This document shows positions 27,864 through 36,475 of a DNA stretch of 64,000 nt, in pieces. Source of the DNA: Alteribacillus persepolensis. GTDB lineage: Bacteria > Bacillota > Bacilli > Bacillales > Marinococcaceae. Both the position numbers and the translations under genes were made by a program. How positions within the stretch are numbered: position 1 is the first letter of the stretch; every line of letters starts with the position of its first letter. The stretch lies in assembly GCF_900099605.1 (NCBI RefSeq), contig NZ_FNDK01000001.1:585507-649506 (forward strand). Direction: 5' to 3'. Under the pieces are notes generated by a model. It had not been told where the DNA came from. It saw nothing but the letters and a program-made list of their open reading frames with translations, and did not search any database.

Positions 27864-27895
27864 AAAAAAGCATAACTGACAACAGGAGGCCAGCT

Positions 27896-28594
27896 ATGCA
27901 GTCCACTAATTTTTTGCATTTAACAATTGAGCTTATTGTTGGTTTTTTCGCTTTATTAGTTATTACGAAAATACTTGGAAAAACCCAAATCAATCAACTG
28001 ACACCATTTGACTTTATTTCCGCACTAGTCCTTGGTGAACTAGTCGGTAATGCTATATATGACAACGAAATTGGTTTGCATTACGTACTGTATGCCATCG
28101 TTTTATGGGCGATACTCATCAGCACGATTGAAAAGGTCACCCAAAAGAAAAAAGGGACAAGAAGCCTGCTTGAAGGCAAGCCTGCCATTGTTATTCGAGA
28201 AGGTCAACTTGATTATGAAGCCATGAAAAAAAACAAGCTGGATTTAAACCAGCTGCAGCATTTATTACGTGACCGTGATGTCTTTAGTATTCAAGATGTC
28301 CACTATGCCATTTTAGAAGCAAACGGCACCATTAATGTGCTTAAAACAGCTGCAGCTTCCACACCCAAAAATAAAGAATGGCTGCCAGAGCTTCCAGCTG
28401 AGCCTGCACTGCCATTCTCCATTATTTTAGACGGAGAATGGGTGGAAGACAATTTAACGGAAGCAAATGTCTCCAAAAAACAAATTCTTCAACACCTTCA
28501 ATCAAGAAACATCCCTGATATAAACCGGGTGTTATACGCTGAATGGGACGGGGCATTTCCACTATATATTCAAACATATAATGACAAACCGTAA
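27896..28594 (+). CDS. DUF421/YetF-family membrane protein
   Basis: The 232-residue protein has three N-terminal membrane helices and a soluble C-terminal domain; KILGKTQINQLTPFDFISALVLGELVGNAIYD is the family's first signature in two parts, and RDVFSIQDVHYAILEANG the second. YetF-type proteins include a member of the mobile spoVA2 operon of heat-resistant spores. An AGGAGG site precedes the ATG. It is divergent from the spoVAC operon and one of the few plus-strand genes here. Confidence 0.9.
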   Translation: MQSTNFLHLTIELIVGFFALLVITKILGKTQINQLTPFDFISALVLGELVGNAIYDNEIGLHYVLYAIVLWAILISTIEKVTQKKKGTRSLLEGKPAIVIREGQLDYEAMKKNKLDLNQLQHLLRDRDVFSIQDVHYAILEANGTINVLKTAAASTPKNKEWLPELPAEPALPFSIILDGEWVEDNLTEANVSKKQILQHLQSRNIPDINRVLYAEWDGAFPLYIQTYNDKP

Positions 28595-28622
28595 AAAAAC
28601 TCGGCTGGATGCCGAGTTTTTT
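28594..28622. terminator. Bidirectional terminator between yetF-like gene and scpB
   Basis: ACTCGGC-tggat-GCCGAGT with A7 on one side and T6 on the other works on both strands. It ends the plus-strand yetF-like gene and the minus-strand scpA-scpB transcript. Confidence 0.88.
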
Positions 28623-28683
28623 AGTGATAGCCAATGTTTTCTCTCTTATACCTAATATTTCTCCTGATCGGTGAGTGAACAAA

Positions 28684-29241
28684 TTACGTCAGCCGGTCAA
28701 AAAATAGATCGGCTTCTTTTGTTGATGCAGAATCATTCTCTTTTAATTCTGGCAGCTCTTCTAACGAGGACAGCCCAAAGTGTTCCAAAAAACGATTCGT
28801 TGTTTGATATAACTTTGGCCTGCCAATACTTTGCGCTCTGCCTGACTCTGTAATCAACGCTTTATTCATTAACGTCTGTACTGACTTTTCTGATTTCACC
28901 CCGCGGATATCATCAATTTCAATTCGCGTGATGGGTTGATTATAAGCAATAATAGCCAGCGTCTCTAACGCTGCTTGTGACAATTTCCCTTTTTCCGGAA
29001 CATGAGCGTATGTTTCAATATAAGAAGCAATATCAGATACAGTAACAAGCTGATACGTATCACCTGTTTGCTTTATCTCTAATCCATCAAGACATTGGTG
29101 TAATTTTTCTTGCACGCGGTATAGTGCGTTCATCGCTTCTTCTTCTGTCACCTCTAACACGTTTGCCAGCTCTTTTACTGTTATTCCTTGGTCGCCTGCA
29201 ACGTATAAAAGGCCCTCTATTGCAGCTTCTTGCTCTTTCAC
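28684..29241 (-). CDS. scpB: Segregation and condensation protein ScpB
   Basis: The 185-residue protein has two winged-helix domains; the phrase TLAIIAYNQPITRIEIDDIRGVKS is diagnostic. ScpB dimers bind ScpA and the Smc complex that organises the chromosome. It overlaps scpA by four bases. Confidence 0.95.
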   Translation of the reverse strand: MKEQEAAIEGLLYVAGDQGITVKELANVLEVTEEEAMNALYRVQEKLHQCLDGLEIKQTGDTYQLVTVSDIASYIETYAHVPEKGKLSQAALETLAIIAYNQPITRIEIDDIRGVKSEKSVQTLMNKALITESGRAQSIGRPKLYQTTNRFLEHFGLSSLEELPELKENDSASTKEADLFFDRLT

Positions 29242-29987
29242 GAAGCAGTATCCCCCTTATATTCAACCATTATCTCGTCAAAGTTTTCTTTTTGCTTGCA
29301 GCGTATTTCATTGTGCTTGACCAGCTCTAATACAGCAAGAAATGTCGTCACAATGTACGGCTTTTCCTGTATAGGAAACAAATCTCCAAACCTTGCTGGC
29401 TCTGCACGCTTTTTTAAAGTGCTTACAATATCATTCATGCGCTCTTCCATGGAAATTTCCTGTGCCTTTACGGTTGTTTCAGCCGAAGGAGCGTGGACAC
29501 GTTTCTTTAACTGCTGGTATGCTTCAAGCATATGATACAATGTCACCTCTTCCGATACGTCATTCACGTCGTCGTTTTCCTGCTCATCCACTGCCGTTGG
29601 TGATTTAGCATAATGCATACCGGCAGACTGCTCTTTTTCCTTTAGATGAGATGCAGCCTCTTTATATTTTTTATACTCCACAAGCCTGTCTAATAATTCT
29701 TCACGAGGGTCTTCCTCTTCCCATTCATCGGTCCTCTCAAGTACTTCCTCCGTATGGTTAGGCAGCAGCATTTGGCTTTTAATCTCAAGCAATGTGGCTG
29801 CCATAACAAGATATTCGCTGGCGATATCTAATTCTAACTCCTGCATCGCGTGTACATACTGGAAGTATTGATCTGTAATCGCTGCTAGTGGAATATGATA
29901 AATATCGACTTCTGCTTGCTGTATTAAATGCAGCAATAAATCAAGCGGTCCTTCAAAACTGTCGATTTTTACATTGTAACGTTTCAT
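29238..29987 (-). CDS. scpA: Segregation and condensation protein ScpA (kleisin)
   Basis: A 249-residue kleisin with N-terminal FEGPLDLLLHLIQQAEVDIYHIP and a C-terminal winged helix. It bridges the Smc heads. ATG 29987 lies six bases after GGTGGAG; a GTG four codons upstream is too close to that site. Confidence 0.95.
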   Translation of the reverse strand: MKRYNVKIDSFEGPLDLLLHLIQQAEVDIYHIPLAAITDQYFQYVHAMQELELDIASEYLVMAATLLEIKSQMLLPNHTEEVLERTDEWEEEDPREELLDRLVEYKKYKEAASHLKEKEQSAGMHYAKSPTAVDEQENDDVNDVSEEVTLYHMLEAYQQLKKRVHAPSAETTVKAQEISMEERMNDIVSTLKKRAEPARFGDLFPIQEKPYIVTTFLAVLELVKHNEIRCKQKENFDEIMVEYKGDTAS

Positions 29988-30163
29988 ATACATCTCCACC
30001 GTTTCTCCAACCTAAAATACATTCTCTATCAATAATATCACGGAAACAGCTGATAAACAGAACCAAATTGCAGCAAACACCATATTATACATTACTTTCT
30101 ATATATGTTACACTAAAAATTGTTATTGCAACGAACTTGGTGAGGAAGAAAGTAGGATGTTTG

Positions 30164-30700
30164 ATGCATTATCCAGAGGCATACGTTCAGTATTTAGTAC
30201 AATTTCATGGACATAGAGATTTTTTTGAATGTCACGAAATACTAGAAGAACATTGGAAAGAAAAACCTTCAGGTTATCGTGATAAACATTGGGTTGGGCT
30301 GATTCAGATTGCTGTTGGCCTTTATCATCACCGCCGAGCAAATTGGCGAGGGGCACAGAAAACGTTTCGCAACGCCCGCCGTATTGTTCAAGAATATTCA
30401 GCATCCTTAGAAGAGTTAGCACTTGATACAGACCAACTTCTTTTTCTTATGGACCAAAGACTTTCTGATATTTTATTGCAACGAACCTATACAGATATGA
30501 ATTTACCCATTACAGATACTTCTTTGACAGATCAATGTTTTCGAATGTGCGAGAAAGAAAACGTTGACTGGCTGGGTGAAAGCGATATGTTTAATGATCA
30601 CCTTGTACACCGTCATATTTTACGAGACCGTACAGATATTACTGAAGAACGCATACAACAAAAATGGCTGCGCGAACAAAAAAAGCTGTCCCGGACTTAA
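30164..30700 (+). CDS. ypuF: DUF309-family protein (YpuF-like)
   Basis: The 178-residue protein has the DUF309 signature FHGHRDFFECHEILEEHWKE followed by HWVGLIQIAVGLYHHRRAN, an all-helical family with conserved His and Glu that may bind metal. Function is unknown. It is divergent from scpA exactly as ypuF is in B. subtilis. The ATG at 30164 is the first plausible start; the frame upstream runs through the promoter region. Confidence 0.88.
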   Translation: MHYPEAYVQYLVQFHGHRDFFECHEILEEHWKEKPSGYRDKHWVGLIQIAVGLYHHRRANWRGAQKTFRNARRIVQEYSASLEELALDTDQLLFLMDQRLSDILLQRTYTDMNLPITDTSLTDQCFRMCEKENVDWLGESDMFNDHLVHRHILRDRTDITEERIQQKWLREQKKLSRT

Positions 30701-30720
30701 AAAGTCGGAACAGCTTTTTC
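30680..30720. terminator. Bidirectional terminator between ypuF and ribT
   Basis: AAAAAGCTGTcCCGGACTT pairs with AAGTCGGaACAGCTTTTT. The stop codon of ypuF lies in the loop. T-runs exist on both strands, so it can also end ribT. Confidence 0.85.
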
Positions 30721-30755
30721 ATTTATATAGACGAGATGTGCAGAATGAAAATGAA

Positions 30756-31139
30756 CTATCCGCTCACTTCTCTTTTAGTTTTTATCCCTTCTTTACAAAC
30801 ATCCAGAAACTCGATGGTCTCCTCACGGCCCACCAGTTCCCTGTCTATTTTTTCTTGTATCGTGCGTACCATCTTTTTCCCTATGCCTTCATCACGGTAT
30901 GATGGGTTGACACATACATGTTCTAACCTAGCCATATGGTCATCGGGAAAAGACAAACCGAGAACACCAACAATATCATCGTCTTCTTTCCATAAATAAA
31001 GCTGCCAGTTCTCATTTTCCTCATACACTTTAATGGTTTCTTGCAGTTTTTTCACATCTTTTTCTTCCGGCATGTAAGAAAGCAATCCCATGGCAATTTT
31101 TTTGTAGGCTGATTTAAATTTAATGAACATAGTCATCAT
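30756..31139 (-). CDS. ribT: GNAT-family acetyltransferase RibT
   Basis: The 127-residue protein carries the GNAT core, LEHVCVNPSYRDEGIGKKMV, which binds acetyl-CoA. RibT is the usual distal neighbour of riboflavin operons; its substrate is unproven. Here it is separated from ribH by a terminator and a 290-bp gap, so it may have its own promoter. Start at the first of two ATG codons after AGGAG. Confidence 0.88.
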   Translation of the reverse strand: MMTMFIKFKSAYKKIAMGLLSYMPEEKDVKKLQETIKVYEENENWQLYLWKEDDDIVGVLGLSFPDDHMARLEHVCVNPSYRDEGIGKKMVRTIQEKIDRELVGREETIEFLDVCKEGIKTKREVSG

Positions 31140-31150
31140 CCCTTACTCCT

Positions 31151-31199
31151 GAGAGAATTGATTGCCACTAAGCAACTTGCTGTTAATTGCTATTCTCTC
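31151..31199 (-). promoter_or_regulatory. Hairpin in the leader immediately before ribT
   Basis: GAGAGAAT-ag-CAATT pairs with AAT-c-AATTCTCTC, enclosing a smaller AGCAAgTTGCT hairpin. The outer stem ends about five bases before the AGGAG site of ribT. No T-run follows, so it is not a terminator; a translational control role is inferred only. Confidence 0.4.
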
Positions 31200-31380
31200 T
31201 CATTATACTTCAAATTTTTGGTATGAAAAGAGGGTGCGCAACATTTTATTTTACTTTTTTTGTTAATCATTATATCTACATTCTATACAAATTGTCCGCC
31301 AACTTTCGCCCATTTTACTTCCATGGACTACACGCCTGCTTGAACACAAAAATATTGACAAACGTAAACACGTAGGCAAG

Positions 31381-31410
31381 AAGAAACATGACGGTATATA
31401 CCGTCATGTT
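31381..31410 (-). terminator. Terminator of the riboflavin operon after ribH
   Basis: A perfect palindrome, ACATGACGGTA/TACCGTCATGT, followed by TTCTTCTT on the minus strand, 18 bases past the ribH stop. It ends the ribD-E-BA-H transcript ahead of ribT. Confidence 0.8.
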
Positions 31411-31428
31411 TATATCACCTTCATTAGT

Positions 31429-31902
31429 TTACTCTTTTTTGATGCTTTTATCAAGGTTTGCCATTTCAATAGCTGCTGCAGCGGCCTCTGCACCTTTATT
31501 TCCTGCTTTGGTCCCCGCTCTTTCAATGGCTTGTTCAATAGTATTCGTCGTAACCACACCGAATATAACCGGAAGTCCTTTTTCTAAAGATAAATTTCCA
31601 ACACCTTTCGTGACTTCACTGCAAACATAATCAAAATGAGGTGTGGAACCTTTTATGACCGTTCCTAATGTAATGATGGCATCATATTTACCTGTTTCCG
31701 CCATTTTTTTTGCTGCAAATGGAATTTCAAAAGCCCCTGGGACCCAAGCTACGTCCACATCACTTTCAGAAACGCCATGCCGCTTTAATGTATCCTCTGC
31801 ACCGCCCAAAAGCTTACTCGTAATAAATTCATTAAACCTTCCCGCTACAATACCGATTTTCAATCCTGTCCCAACTAAATTCCCTTCAAATACATTTGCC
31901 AT
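31429..31902 (-). CDS. ribH: 6,7-dimethyl-8-ribityllumazine synthase
   Basis: The 157-residue enzyme shows the family motifs [25 protein letters not shown] and [12 protein letters not shown] (catalytic His). It condenses the RibBA and RibD products into lumazine, the substrate of RibE. Fourth gene of the FMN-riboswitch operon. Confidence 0.96.
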   Translation of the reverse strand: MANVFEGNLVGTGLKIGIVAGRFNEFITSKLLGGAEDTLKRHGVSESDVDVAWVPGAFEIPFAAKKMAETGKYDAIITLGTVIKGSTPHFDYVCSEVTKGVGNLSLEKGLPVIFGVVTTNTIEQAIERAGTKAGNKGAEAAAAAIEMANLDKSIKKE

Positions 31903-31952
31903 TATTCGTCTTCCTTTCTTTCCTTCGTTGATATTTTTATTTTTTACGATAT

Positions 31953-33164
31953 TTAAAAGTGCAGCATATGTCCCAATTTGGCATACTTTGTACGCATGTA
32001 CTTTTCATTGTCTTTGTTATATGGAAGTTGTAATGGAACACGCTCTACCACTTCCAGGCCATACCCTTTAAGTCCTGTAATTTTTCTTGGATTATTTGTT
32101 AATAACCGCATTTTTGTAACGCCAAGTTCTCTTAGCACTTGGGCGCCAATCCCGTAATCCCTTAAATCCGGCTTAAATCCTAGTTTTTCATTTGCTTCTA
32201 CTGTGTCATAACCTTCTTCTTGAAGCTGATAGGCTTTCATTTTGTTAATAAGGCCAATCCCTCGTCCTTCCTGCCTCATGTACAATAAGACGCCTTTGCC
32301 TTCTTTTTCAATCTGCTGCAGTGCTGCCTGAAGCTGAGGCCCGCAATCGCAGCGGTGTGACCCAAACACATCGCCTGTCAGACATTCAGAATGTACTCTC
32401 ACTAGTGTTGGCTCACCGGGGTTAATTTGTCCTTTCACAAGGGCAACACTTTCTTTGTCATCCACTACAGACGTATAGCCAATCGCTTTAAATTCACCAA
32501 TATCTGTCGGCAGTTTGATTTCTGCTTCTCGTTTGACTAATTTATCTTTTTTATGGCGATATTGAATAAGATCTTTAATAGTAATCATTTTTAAGTCATG
32601 CTCATCGGCAATCATTCTTAAATCAGGGACACGTGCCATTTCCCCATTGTCTTTAATAATTTCGCAAATGACTCCTGCCGGTTCTGCTCCTGCGAGCCTG
32701 GCTAAGTCAATCGAAGCCTCTGTATGTCCAGCACGGCGTAAAACTCCGCCATTTTTAGCGATTAAAGGGAATACATGGCCCGGGCGTTTAAAATCATGAC
32801 TTTTGCTGTTGGGATCCAGCATGGCTTTTATCGTATCCGCACGCTCATGTGCTGATATTCCCGTTGTCGTCGAGCGGTGATCAATACTAACTGTAAAGGC
32901 CGTACCGTGCGGATCCGTATTATGATCAACCATCGGAACCAATTCCAGCTGCTGAGCCCGGTCTTCTAGAATCGGCGCACATACTAATCCACGTCCGTGA
33001 GTAATCATAAAATTAATTGTCTCCGGTGTTACTTTTTCAGAAAGTGCGACAAAATCTCCTTCATTTTCGCGGTCTTCATCATCGCACACAATAACTACTT
33101 TTCCTTGAATCAAATCATAAATAGCTTCTTCAATTGGATCAAAAATTCGCTCTGTCTGTGCCAT
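31953..33164 (-). CDS. ribBA: Bifunctional DHBP synthase / GTP cyclohydrolase II
   Basis: The 403-residue protein has a DHBP synthase domain (about 1-200; [23 protein letters not shown]) and a GTP cyclohydrolase II domain (about 205-403) with the zinc cysteines in [17 protein letters not shown] and [11 protein letters not shown]. It feeds both branches of riboflavin synthesis. Confidence 0.96.
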   Translation of the reverse strand: MAQTERIFDPIEEAIYDLIQGKVVIVCDDEDRENEGDFVALSEKVTPETINFMITHGRGLVCAPILEDRAQQLELVPMVDHNTDPHGTAFTVSIDHRSTTTGISAHERADTIKAMLDPNSKSHDFKRPGHVFPLIAKNGGVLRRAGHTEASIDLARLAGAEPAGVICEIIKDNGEMARVPDLRMIADEHDLKMITIKDLIQYRHKKDKLVKREAEIKLPTDIGEFKAIGYTSVVDDKESVALVKGQINPGEPTLVRVHSECLTGDVFGSHRCDCGPQLQAALQQIEKEGKGVLLYMRQEGRGIGLINKMKAYQLQEEGYDTVEANEKLGFKPDLRDYGIGAQVLRELGVTKMRLLTNNPRKITGLKGYGLEVVERVPLQLPYNKDNEKYMRTKYAKLGHMLHF

Positions 33165-33193
33165 TTTCTACCCCTCTTTTCCGATTAGTCCGT

Positions 33194-33844
33194 TTATATA
33201 AAGCCATTTTCTTTTAATGTGGATGTTGTAATGGATGACTCGTTTTTCTTATCCGCCCGCAGCAGATGCTCTGTGTATTTCATCAACATGTCCGTTTCGA
33301 TATTTACAGGATCACCTGCATGCTTATCACTCAACACTGTTTCCTGCCATGTGTGCGGAATAATAGAAATTGTCAAAAGATTGTTCTCTGCATCTGCGCC
33401 AAACACAGTCAAGCTGATTCCATCAACTGTTACAGAGCCTTTCACCATCATATAAGGCATAATATTTTTTGGCAATTCAATCGTGATGTAATAAGCATTT
33501 TCAACGGGAGTAATCGTGCGAATGGTCCCGGTTGCATCAACATGCCCTGAAACAAAATGGCCGCCAAACCGGCCGTCAGCAGGCATCGCCCGTTCAACAT
33601 TTACCGCTGCGCCTTGTTTTAACATTCGTAAACTCGTATCTTTCATCGTCTCCGGCATGACATCCACCGTAAAACAATGACCATCGATGGAAGTAACGGT
33701 TAAACACACGCCATTTACAGAGATGCTATCCCCAAGATGGATGTCTTTCATAATAGTATTTGCCTGAATCGTCAATACCATTGCATTATTTGTTTGTTCC
33801 ATTTTTTCGATAACAGCTTTTTCTTCAATAATGCCTGTAAACAA
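33194..33844 (-). CDS. ribE: Riboflavin synthase alpha chain
   Basis: The 216-residue enzyme is an internal repeat of two lumazine-binding domains; FTGIIEE starts the first and GDSISVNGVCLTV and GSVTVDGISLTV are the paired repeats. I place the start at TTG 33844, eight bases after GGAG, which gives the usual MFTGII terminus; a GTG at 33853 sits too near the site. Confidence 0.95.
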   Translation of the reverse strand: MFTGIIEEKAVIEKMEQTNNAMVLTIQANTIMKDIHLGDSISVNGVCLTVTSIDGHCFTVDVMPETMKDTSLRMLKQGAAVNVERAMPADGRFGGHFVSGHVDATGTIRTITPVENAYYITIELPKNIMPYMMVKGSVTVDGISLTVFGADAENNLLTISIIPHTWQETVLSDKHAGDPVNIETDMLMKYTEHLLRADKKNESSITTSTLKENGFI

Positions 33845-33855
33845 TTGCCTCACTC

Positions 33856-34938
33856 CTATTTCTTTGGCACCGCAACGATTTTAATATCTGAACCTAACTG
33901 CTCTAATGTGACTATCTCCAGTTCACTGACATCGGACATAGCCCGGATGCCGTTTCCTGCAATAACAGAAGGAGCAGAATGCCCGCCAATCAATTTTGGC
34001 GCAAGATAACTAACAACTTCCTGAAAAGCACCAGCTTCTAAAAAACTTCCATGAACAGAAGCTCCGCCTTCTACATACAGTGATTGAATCTTCAAGCTGC
34101 CTAACAGCTGCAGTACTTCATGTATATCAATAGCGGCAGAAACCGGGAACAGCTTGGCTCCTGCTTGTTCTAACTGCTTTCGTCTAGAACTTTCTGCTTC
34201 CGGCGAACAGATAATCCAAACCGGTGCTTTTTTGTCACGTAACATATTAGCATGAACAGGCGTTTTTAAATGGTGATCTAAAATAATTCGCACCGGATGA
34301 ATGCCTCCATTATAAGCTCTTGCTGTCAGCGAAGGATCATCTTCTAGGACAGTATTCACACCAACTAATATCGCATCATGTTCATGACGCAGAATGTGGC
34401 CGTCATCGCGTGCCTGCTCTCCAGTAATCCATTTGCTTTCGCCCGTTTTGGTCGCTGTTTTGCCATCCAAAGATGCTGCTGTTTTTAAGGTGACATACGG
34501 GATGTTCGTTCGGATATAGTGAAAAAAATACCGATTTAACCAATTAGCAGCTTCCCGCTCTATCCCTACGCTCACCTCTATACCTGCGTCTTTTAGTTTT
34601 TGAATGCCGGTCCCTGCCACTTCAGGATTAGGATCTTCTGTTGCAATAACAGCTCGTTTAATGTTTTTTTCAATAATCAAATCAGCACAAGGAGGGGTTT
34701 TTCCGTAGTGGCTGCACGGCTCTAGTGTGACATAAATGGTTGCTCCGTCTGCTTCATCTCCAGCCATGTTTAAAGCGTGAACTTCCGCATGCTCTTCACC
34801 TGCTCTTAAGTGCGCTCCAAATCCGCAAACTCTTCCGTTTTTTACAACAACTGCTCCAACAACAGGGTTAGGGGATGTTTGGCCTTTGGTTTGTCGAGCC
34901 ATCTGCAGAGCCAATCGCATATGTTCTTTATCTATCAT
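33856..34938 (-). CDS. ribD: Bifunctional riboflavin deaminase/reductase
   Basis: The 360-residue enzyme combines an N-terminal zinc deaminase (HAEVHA, PCSHYGKTPPC) with a C-terminal reductase (KTAASLDGKTA, VEGGASVHGSFL). ATG 34938 follows GAGGCG; the longer frame to 34974 is not supported by a site. First gene after the FMN riboswitch. Confidence 0.95.
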   Translation of the reverse strand: MIDKEHMRLALQMARQTKGQTSPNPVVGAVVVKNGRVCGFGAHLRAGEEHAEVHALNMAGDEADGATIYVTLEPCSHYGKTPPCADLIIEKNIKRAVIATEDPNPEVAGTGIQKLKDAGIEVSVGIEREAANWLNRYFFHYIRTNIPYVTLKTAASLDGKTATKTGESKWITGEQARDDGHILRHEHDAILVGVNTVLEDDPSLTARAYNGGIHPVRIILDHHLKTPVHANMLRDKKAPVWIICSPEAESSRRKQLEQAGAKLFPVSAAIDIHEVLQLLGSLKIQSLYVEGGASVHGSFLEAGAFQEVVSYLAPKLIGGHSAPSVIAGNGIRAMSDVSELEIVTLEQLGSDIKIVAVPKK

Positions 34939-35003
34939 CAGCAAAACGCCTCTTTTCTTCCAGCAACGATACATATATTAGAAGAATTTTCTTGTCTGTC
35001 CAT

Positions 35004-35040
35004 AATAAAAACCCTCAAGAAAACAAGGTTTCTTCAGGGT
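35004..35040 (-). terminator. Terminator in the FMN riboswitch expression platform
   Basis: ACCCTgAAGAAA pairs with TTTCTTgAGGGT and is followed by TTTTATT on the minus strand. It lies about 120 bases after the aptamer and 66 bases before ribD. Confidence 0.8.
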
Positions 35041-35160
35041 CAACATACGTGCTCAAATAAACCTTTACATGTGAAAGGATTGCCATCTACTTTTATGCTA
35101 CCGACACGTAAAAAGATACACGTGTCCCTAGGCTTTTGTATGACTAAGCTTGAACACGGC

Positions 35161-35311
35161 TGTCCTTCTCCCATCCAGACTGTCACTGTCGGCTCCGGAA
35201 TTGCACCGGATCCACCGTAAAGGAAAAACCGATACGGGTCACGGACTGAAAAGCTGCTTCTTGCTTTATCACCGCCGGTTGGGACTTTCACCCGACCCCG
35301 AAGGCACCGTT
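35161..35311 (-). promoter_or_regulatory. FMN riboswitch (RFN element)
   Basis: Minus-strand conserved blocks: CCTTCGGGGTCGGGTGAAAG, CCCAACCGGCGGTGATAAA, GTGGATCCGGTGCAATTCCG, GAGCCGACAGTGACAGTCTG and GATGGGAGAAGGA. Together they are unmistakable for the RFN aptamer. FMN binding would favour the terminator at 35004-35040. Confidence 0.97.
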
Positions 35312-35351
35312 TTTTTATCATCATTATATAAATATTCTATCGTATAAACTG

Positions 35352-35380
35352 ATTTTATCCTTTTCTACATAAATCGTCAA
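35352..35380 (-). promoter_or_regulatory. sigma-A promoter of the riboflavin operon
   Basis: TTGACG (35375-35380) and TAAAAT (35352-35357) lie 17 bases apart on the minus strand, about 40 bases before the aptamer. The -35 is only 12 bases beyond the stop of the small gene at 35393. Confidence 0.75.
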
Positions 35381-35392
35381 CTCCCATGTTCG

Positions 35393-35524
35393 TTATGGCT
35401 TTTTTCGTTCAGCACAATCAAAGCAATACAGGTTTTTATGATCGTCTACCACACCATGTAAAAAGCCATTTAAACAAAAAATCTCTTTATGACAATCACA
35501 GCAATGTCCGACCTTTTCTTCCAT
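35393..35524 (-). CDS. Small zinc-ribbon protein, 43 residues, unknown function
   Basis: The frame starts at an ATG behind AAGGTGG at good spacing and encodes 43 residues with two cysteine pairs: CCDC at residues 8-11 and CFDC at 34-37, plus a third Cys at 17 and several histidines. The pattern is that of a treble-clef or zinc-ribbon knuckle. I do not recognise the family. It lies just before the riboflavin promoter and in the same direction. The good ribosome site and the Cys spacing argue for a real gene despite the size. Confidence 0.72.
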   Translation of the reverse strand: MEEKVGHCCDCHKEIFCLNGFLHGVVDDHKNLYCFDCAERKKP

Positions 35525-35910
35525 AGCCACCACCTTCCGAAAGAATAACTGCACACAAAAATCAATTTGTTCATATTATTTCTTAACTTGCAAGCAAAAA
35601 CTATTACTACTCTGTATATTCTGTTTTTTTAGATGTTAATTATCTGTATTTAAACACATGCTTGTCAATCTATCGATGCTTTAGCAAAGGTTTCAGTATC
35701 AACGTCTGATACAGCTGCCAATTCATAAAACGTCAACACCCCAGCCCATCATATTAATCGTTCCAGAGAAGGTGTTCTGCCGGGGGAGGTTGAACAAATT
35801 TTAGAAAAATGCCTGAAGAAATGTGCGTCGCCGCTGTTGTTTGCATACCGATTTATTTGGAAACACCTGCACCATAACACATTACTTAGACCAGCCTTCC
35901 TGTTCATGCT
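35525..35910. other. Gene-poor interval between the small zinc-ribbon gene and ppiB
   Basis: No gene with a start and ribosome site is visible. A plus-strand frame without start codon (about 35761-35919) gives a peptide beginning RSREGVLPGEVEQILEKC; it could be a decayed gene end, but I cannot assign it. The promoter of the small zinc-ribbon gene should lie near 35550-35620, where the sequence is very AT-rich. Confidence 0.4.
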
Positions 35911-35943
35911 AAAAACCTGACCTAATAAAAATTAGGTCAGGTT
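35911..35943 (-). terminator. Terminator after ppiB
   Basis: ACCTGACCTAAT-tttt-ATTAGGTCAGGT is a perfect 12-pair stem followed by TTTTTAG on the minus strand, about 20 bases past the ppiB stop. Confidence 0.88.
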
Positions 35944-35964
35944 GTCCATGCTAAAGACACAATG

Positions 35965-36402
35965 TTATTCGTCAAACACTCTTACTTCCTTCATCGTATC
36001 ATTTGGCTTGATATTTAATACTTCTTCCATACCGCTCGTTACTTTCCCAAAAACAGTATGAACACCGTCTAAATGAGGCTGCGGTTCATGCACAATAAAG
36101 AACTGGGAAGAACCCGTATCCTTTCCGGCATGAGCCATCGATAATGAACCTGCTTCATGTTTATGCGGATTACCTTCTGTTTCACATTTAATGGTATAAC
36201 CAGCTCCACCCGTTCCTGTTCCTGTTGGGTCTCCCCCTTGAGCAACAAAGCCGGGAATCACGCGGTGGAAAATCACTCCATCATAAAACCTGTCATTTGC
36301 CAGTTTTTCAAAATTGGCCACTGTGTTCGGGGCCTCATTCGGATAAAATTCCATTTCTATTTTATCTCCATTTTCCATTTGAATGTAACCACGTTTGCTC
36401 AT
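35965..36402 (-). CDS. ppiB: Peptidyl-prolyl cis-trans isomerase, cyclophilin type
   Basis: The 145-residue protein has the cyclophilin core [22 protein letters not shown] and [17 protein letters not shown], with the catalytic Arg and Phe present. No signal peptide, so cytoplasmic. It lies downstream of lysA and ahead of the rib region, as in B. subtilis. Confidence 0.95.
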   Translation of the reverse strand: MSKRGYIQMENGDKIEMEFYPNEAPNTVANFEKLANDRFYDGVIFHRVIPGFVAQGGDPTGTGTGGAGYTIKCETEGNPHKHEAGSLSMAHAGKDTGSSQFFIVHEPQPHLDGVHTVFGKVTSGMEEVLNIKPNDTMKEVRVFDE

Positions 36403-36475
36403 TCTACTCTCACACTCTTTTCTTCCAAAATTTCTTTCGCCGCTATGTTACCAGCATAGGTGTCTTTAAACTTGA

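Noticed and set aside
31187..31375. 62-codon plus-strand frame upstream of the rib terminator
   Set aside because: It is hydrophobic by AT-rich composition, has no ribosome site and sits opposite the ribT leader.
35761..35919. Plus-strand frame with RSREGVLPGEVEQILEKC
   Set aside because: It lacks a start codon and ribosome site, and I could not match it to a family; possibly a gene remnant but unsupported.
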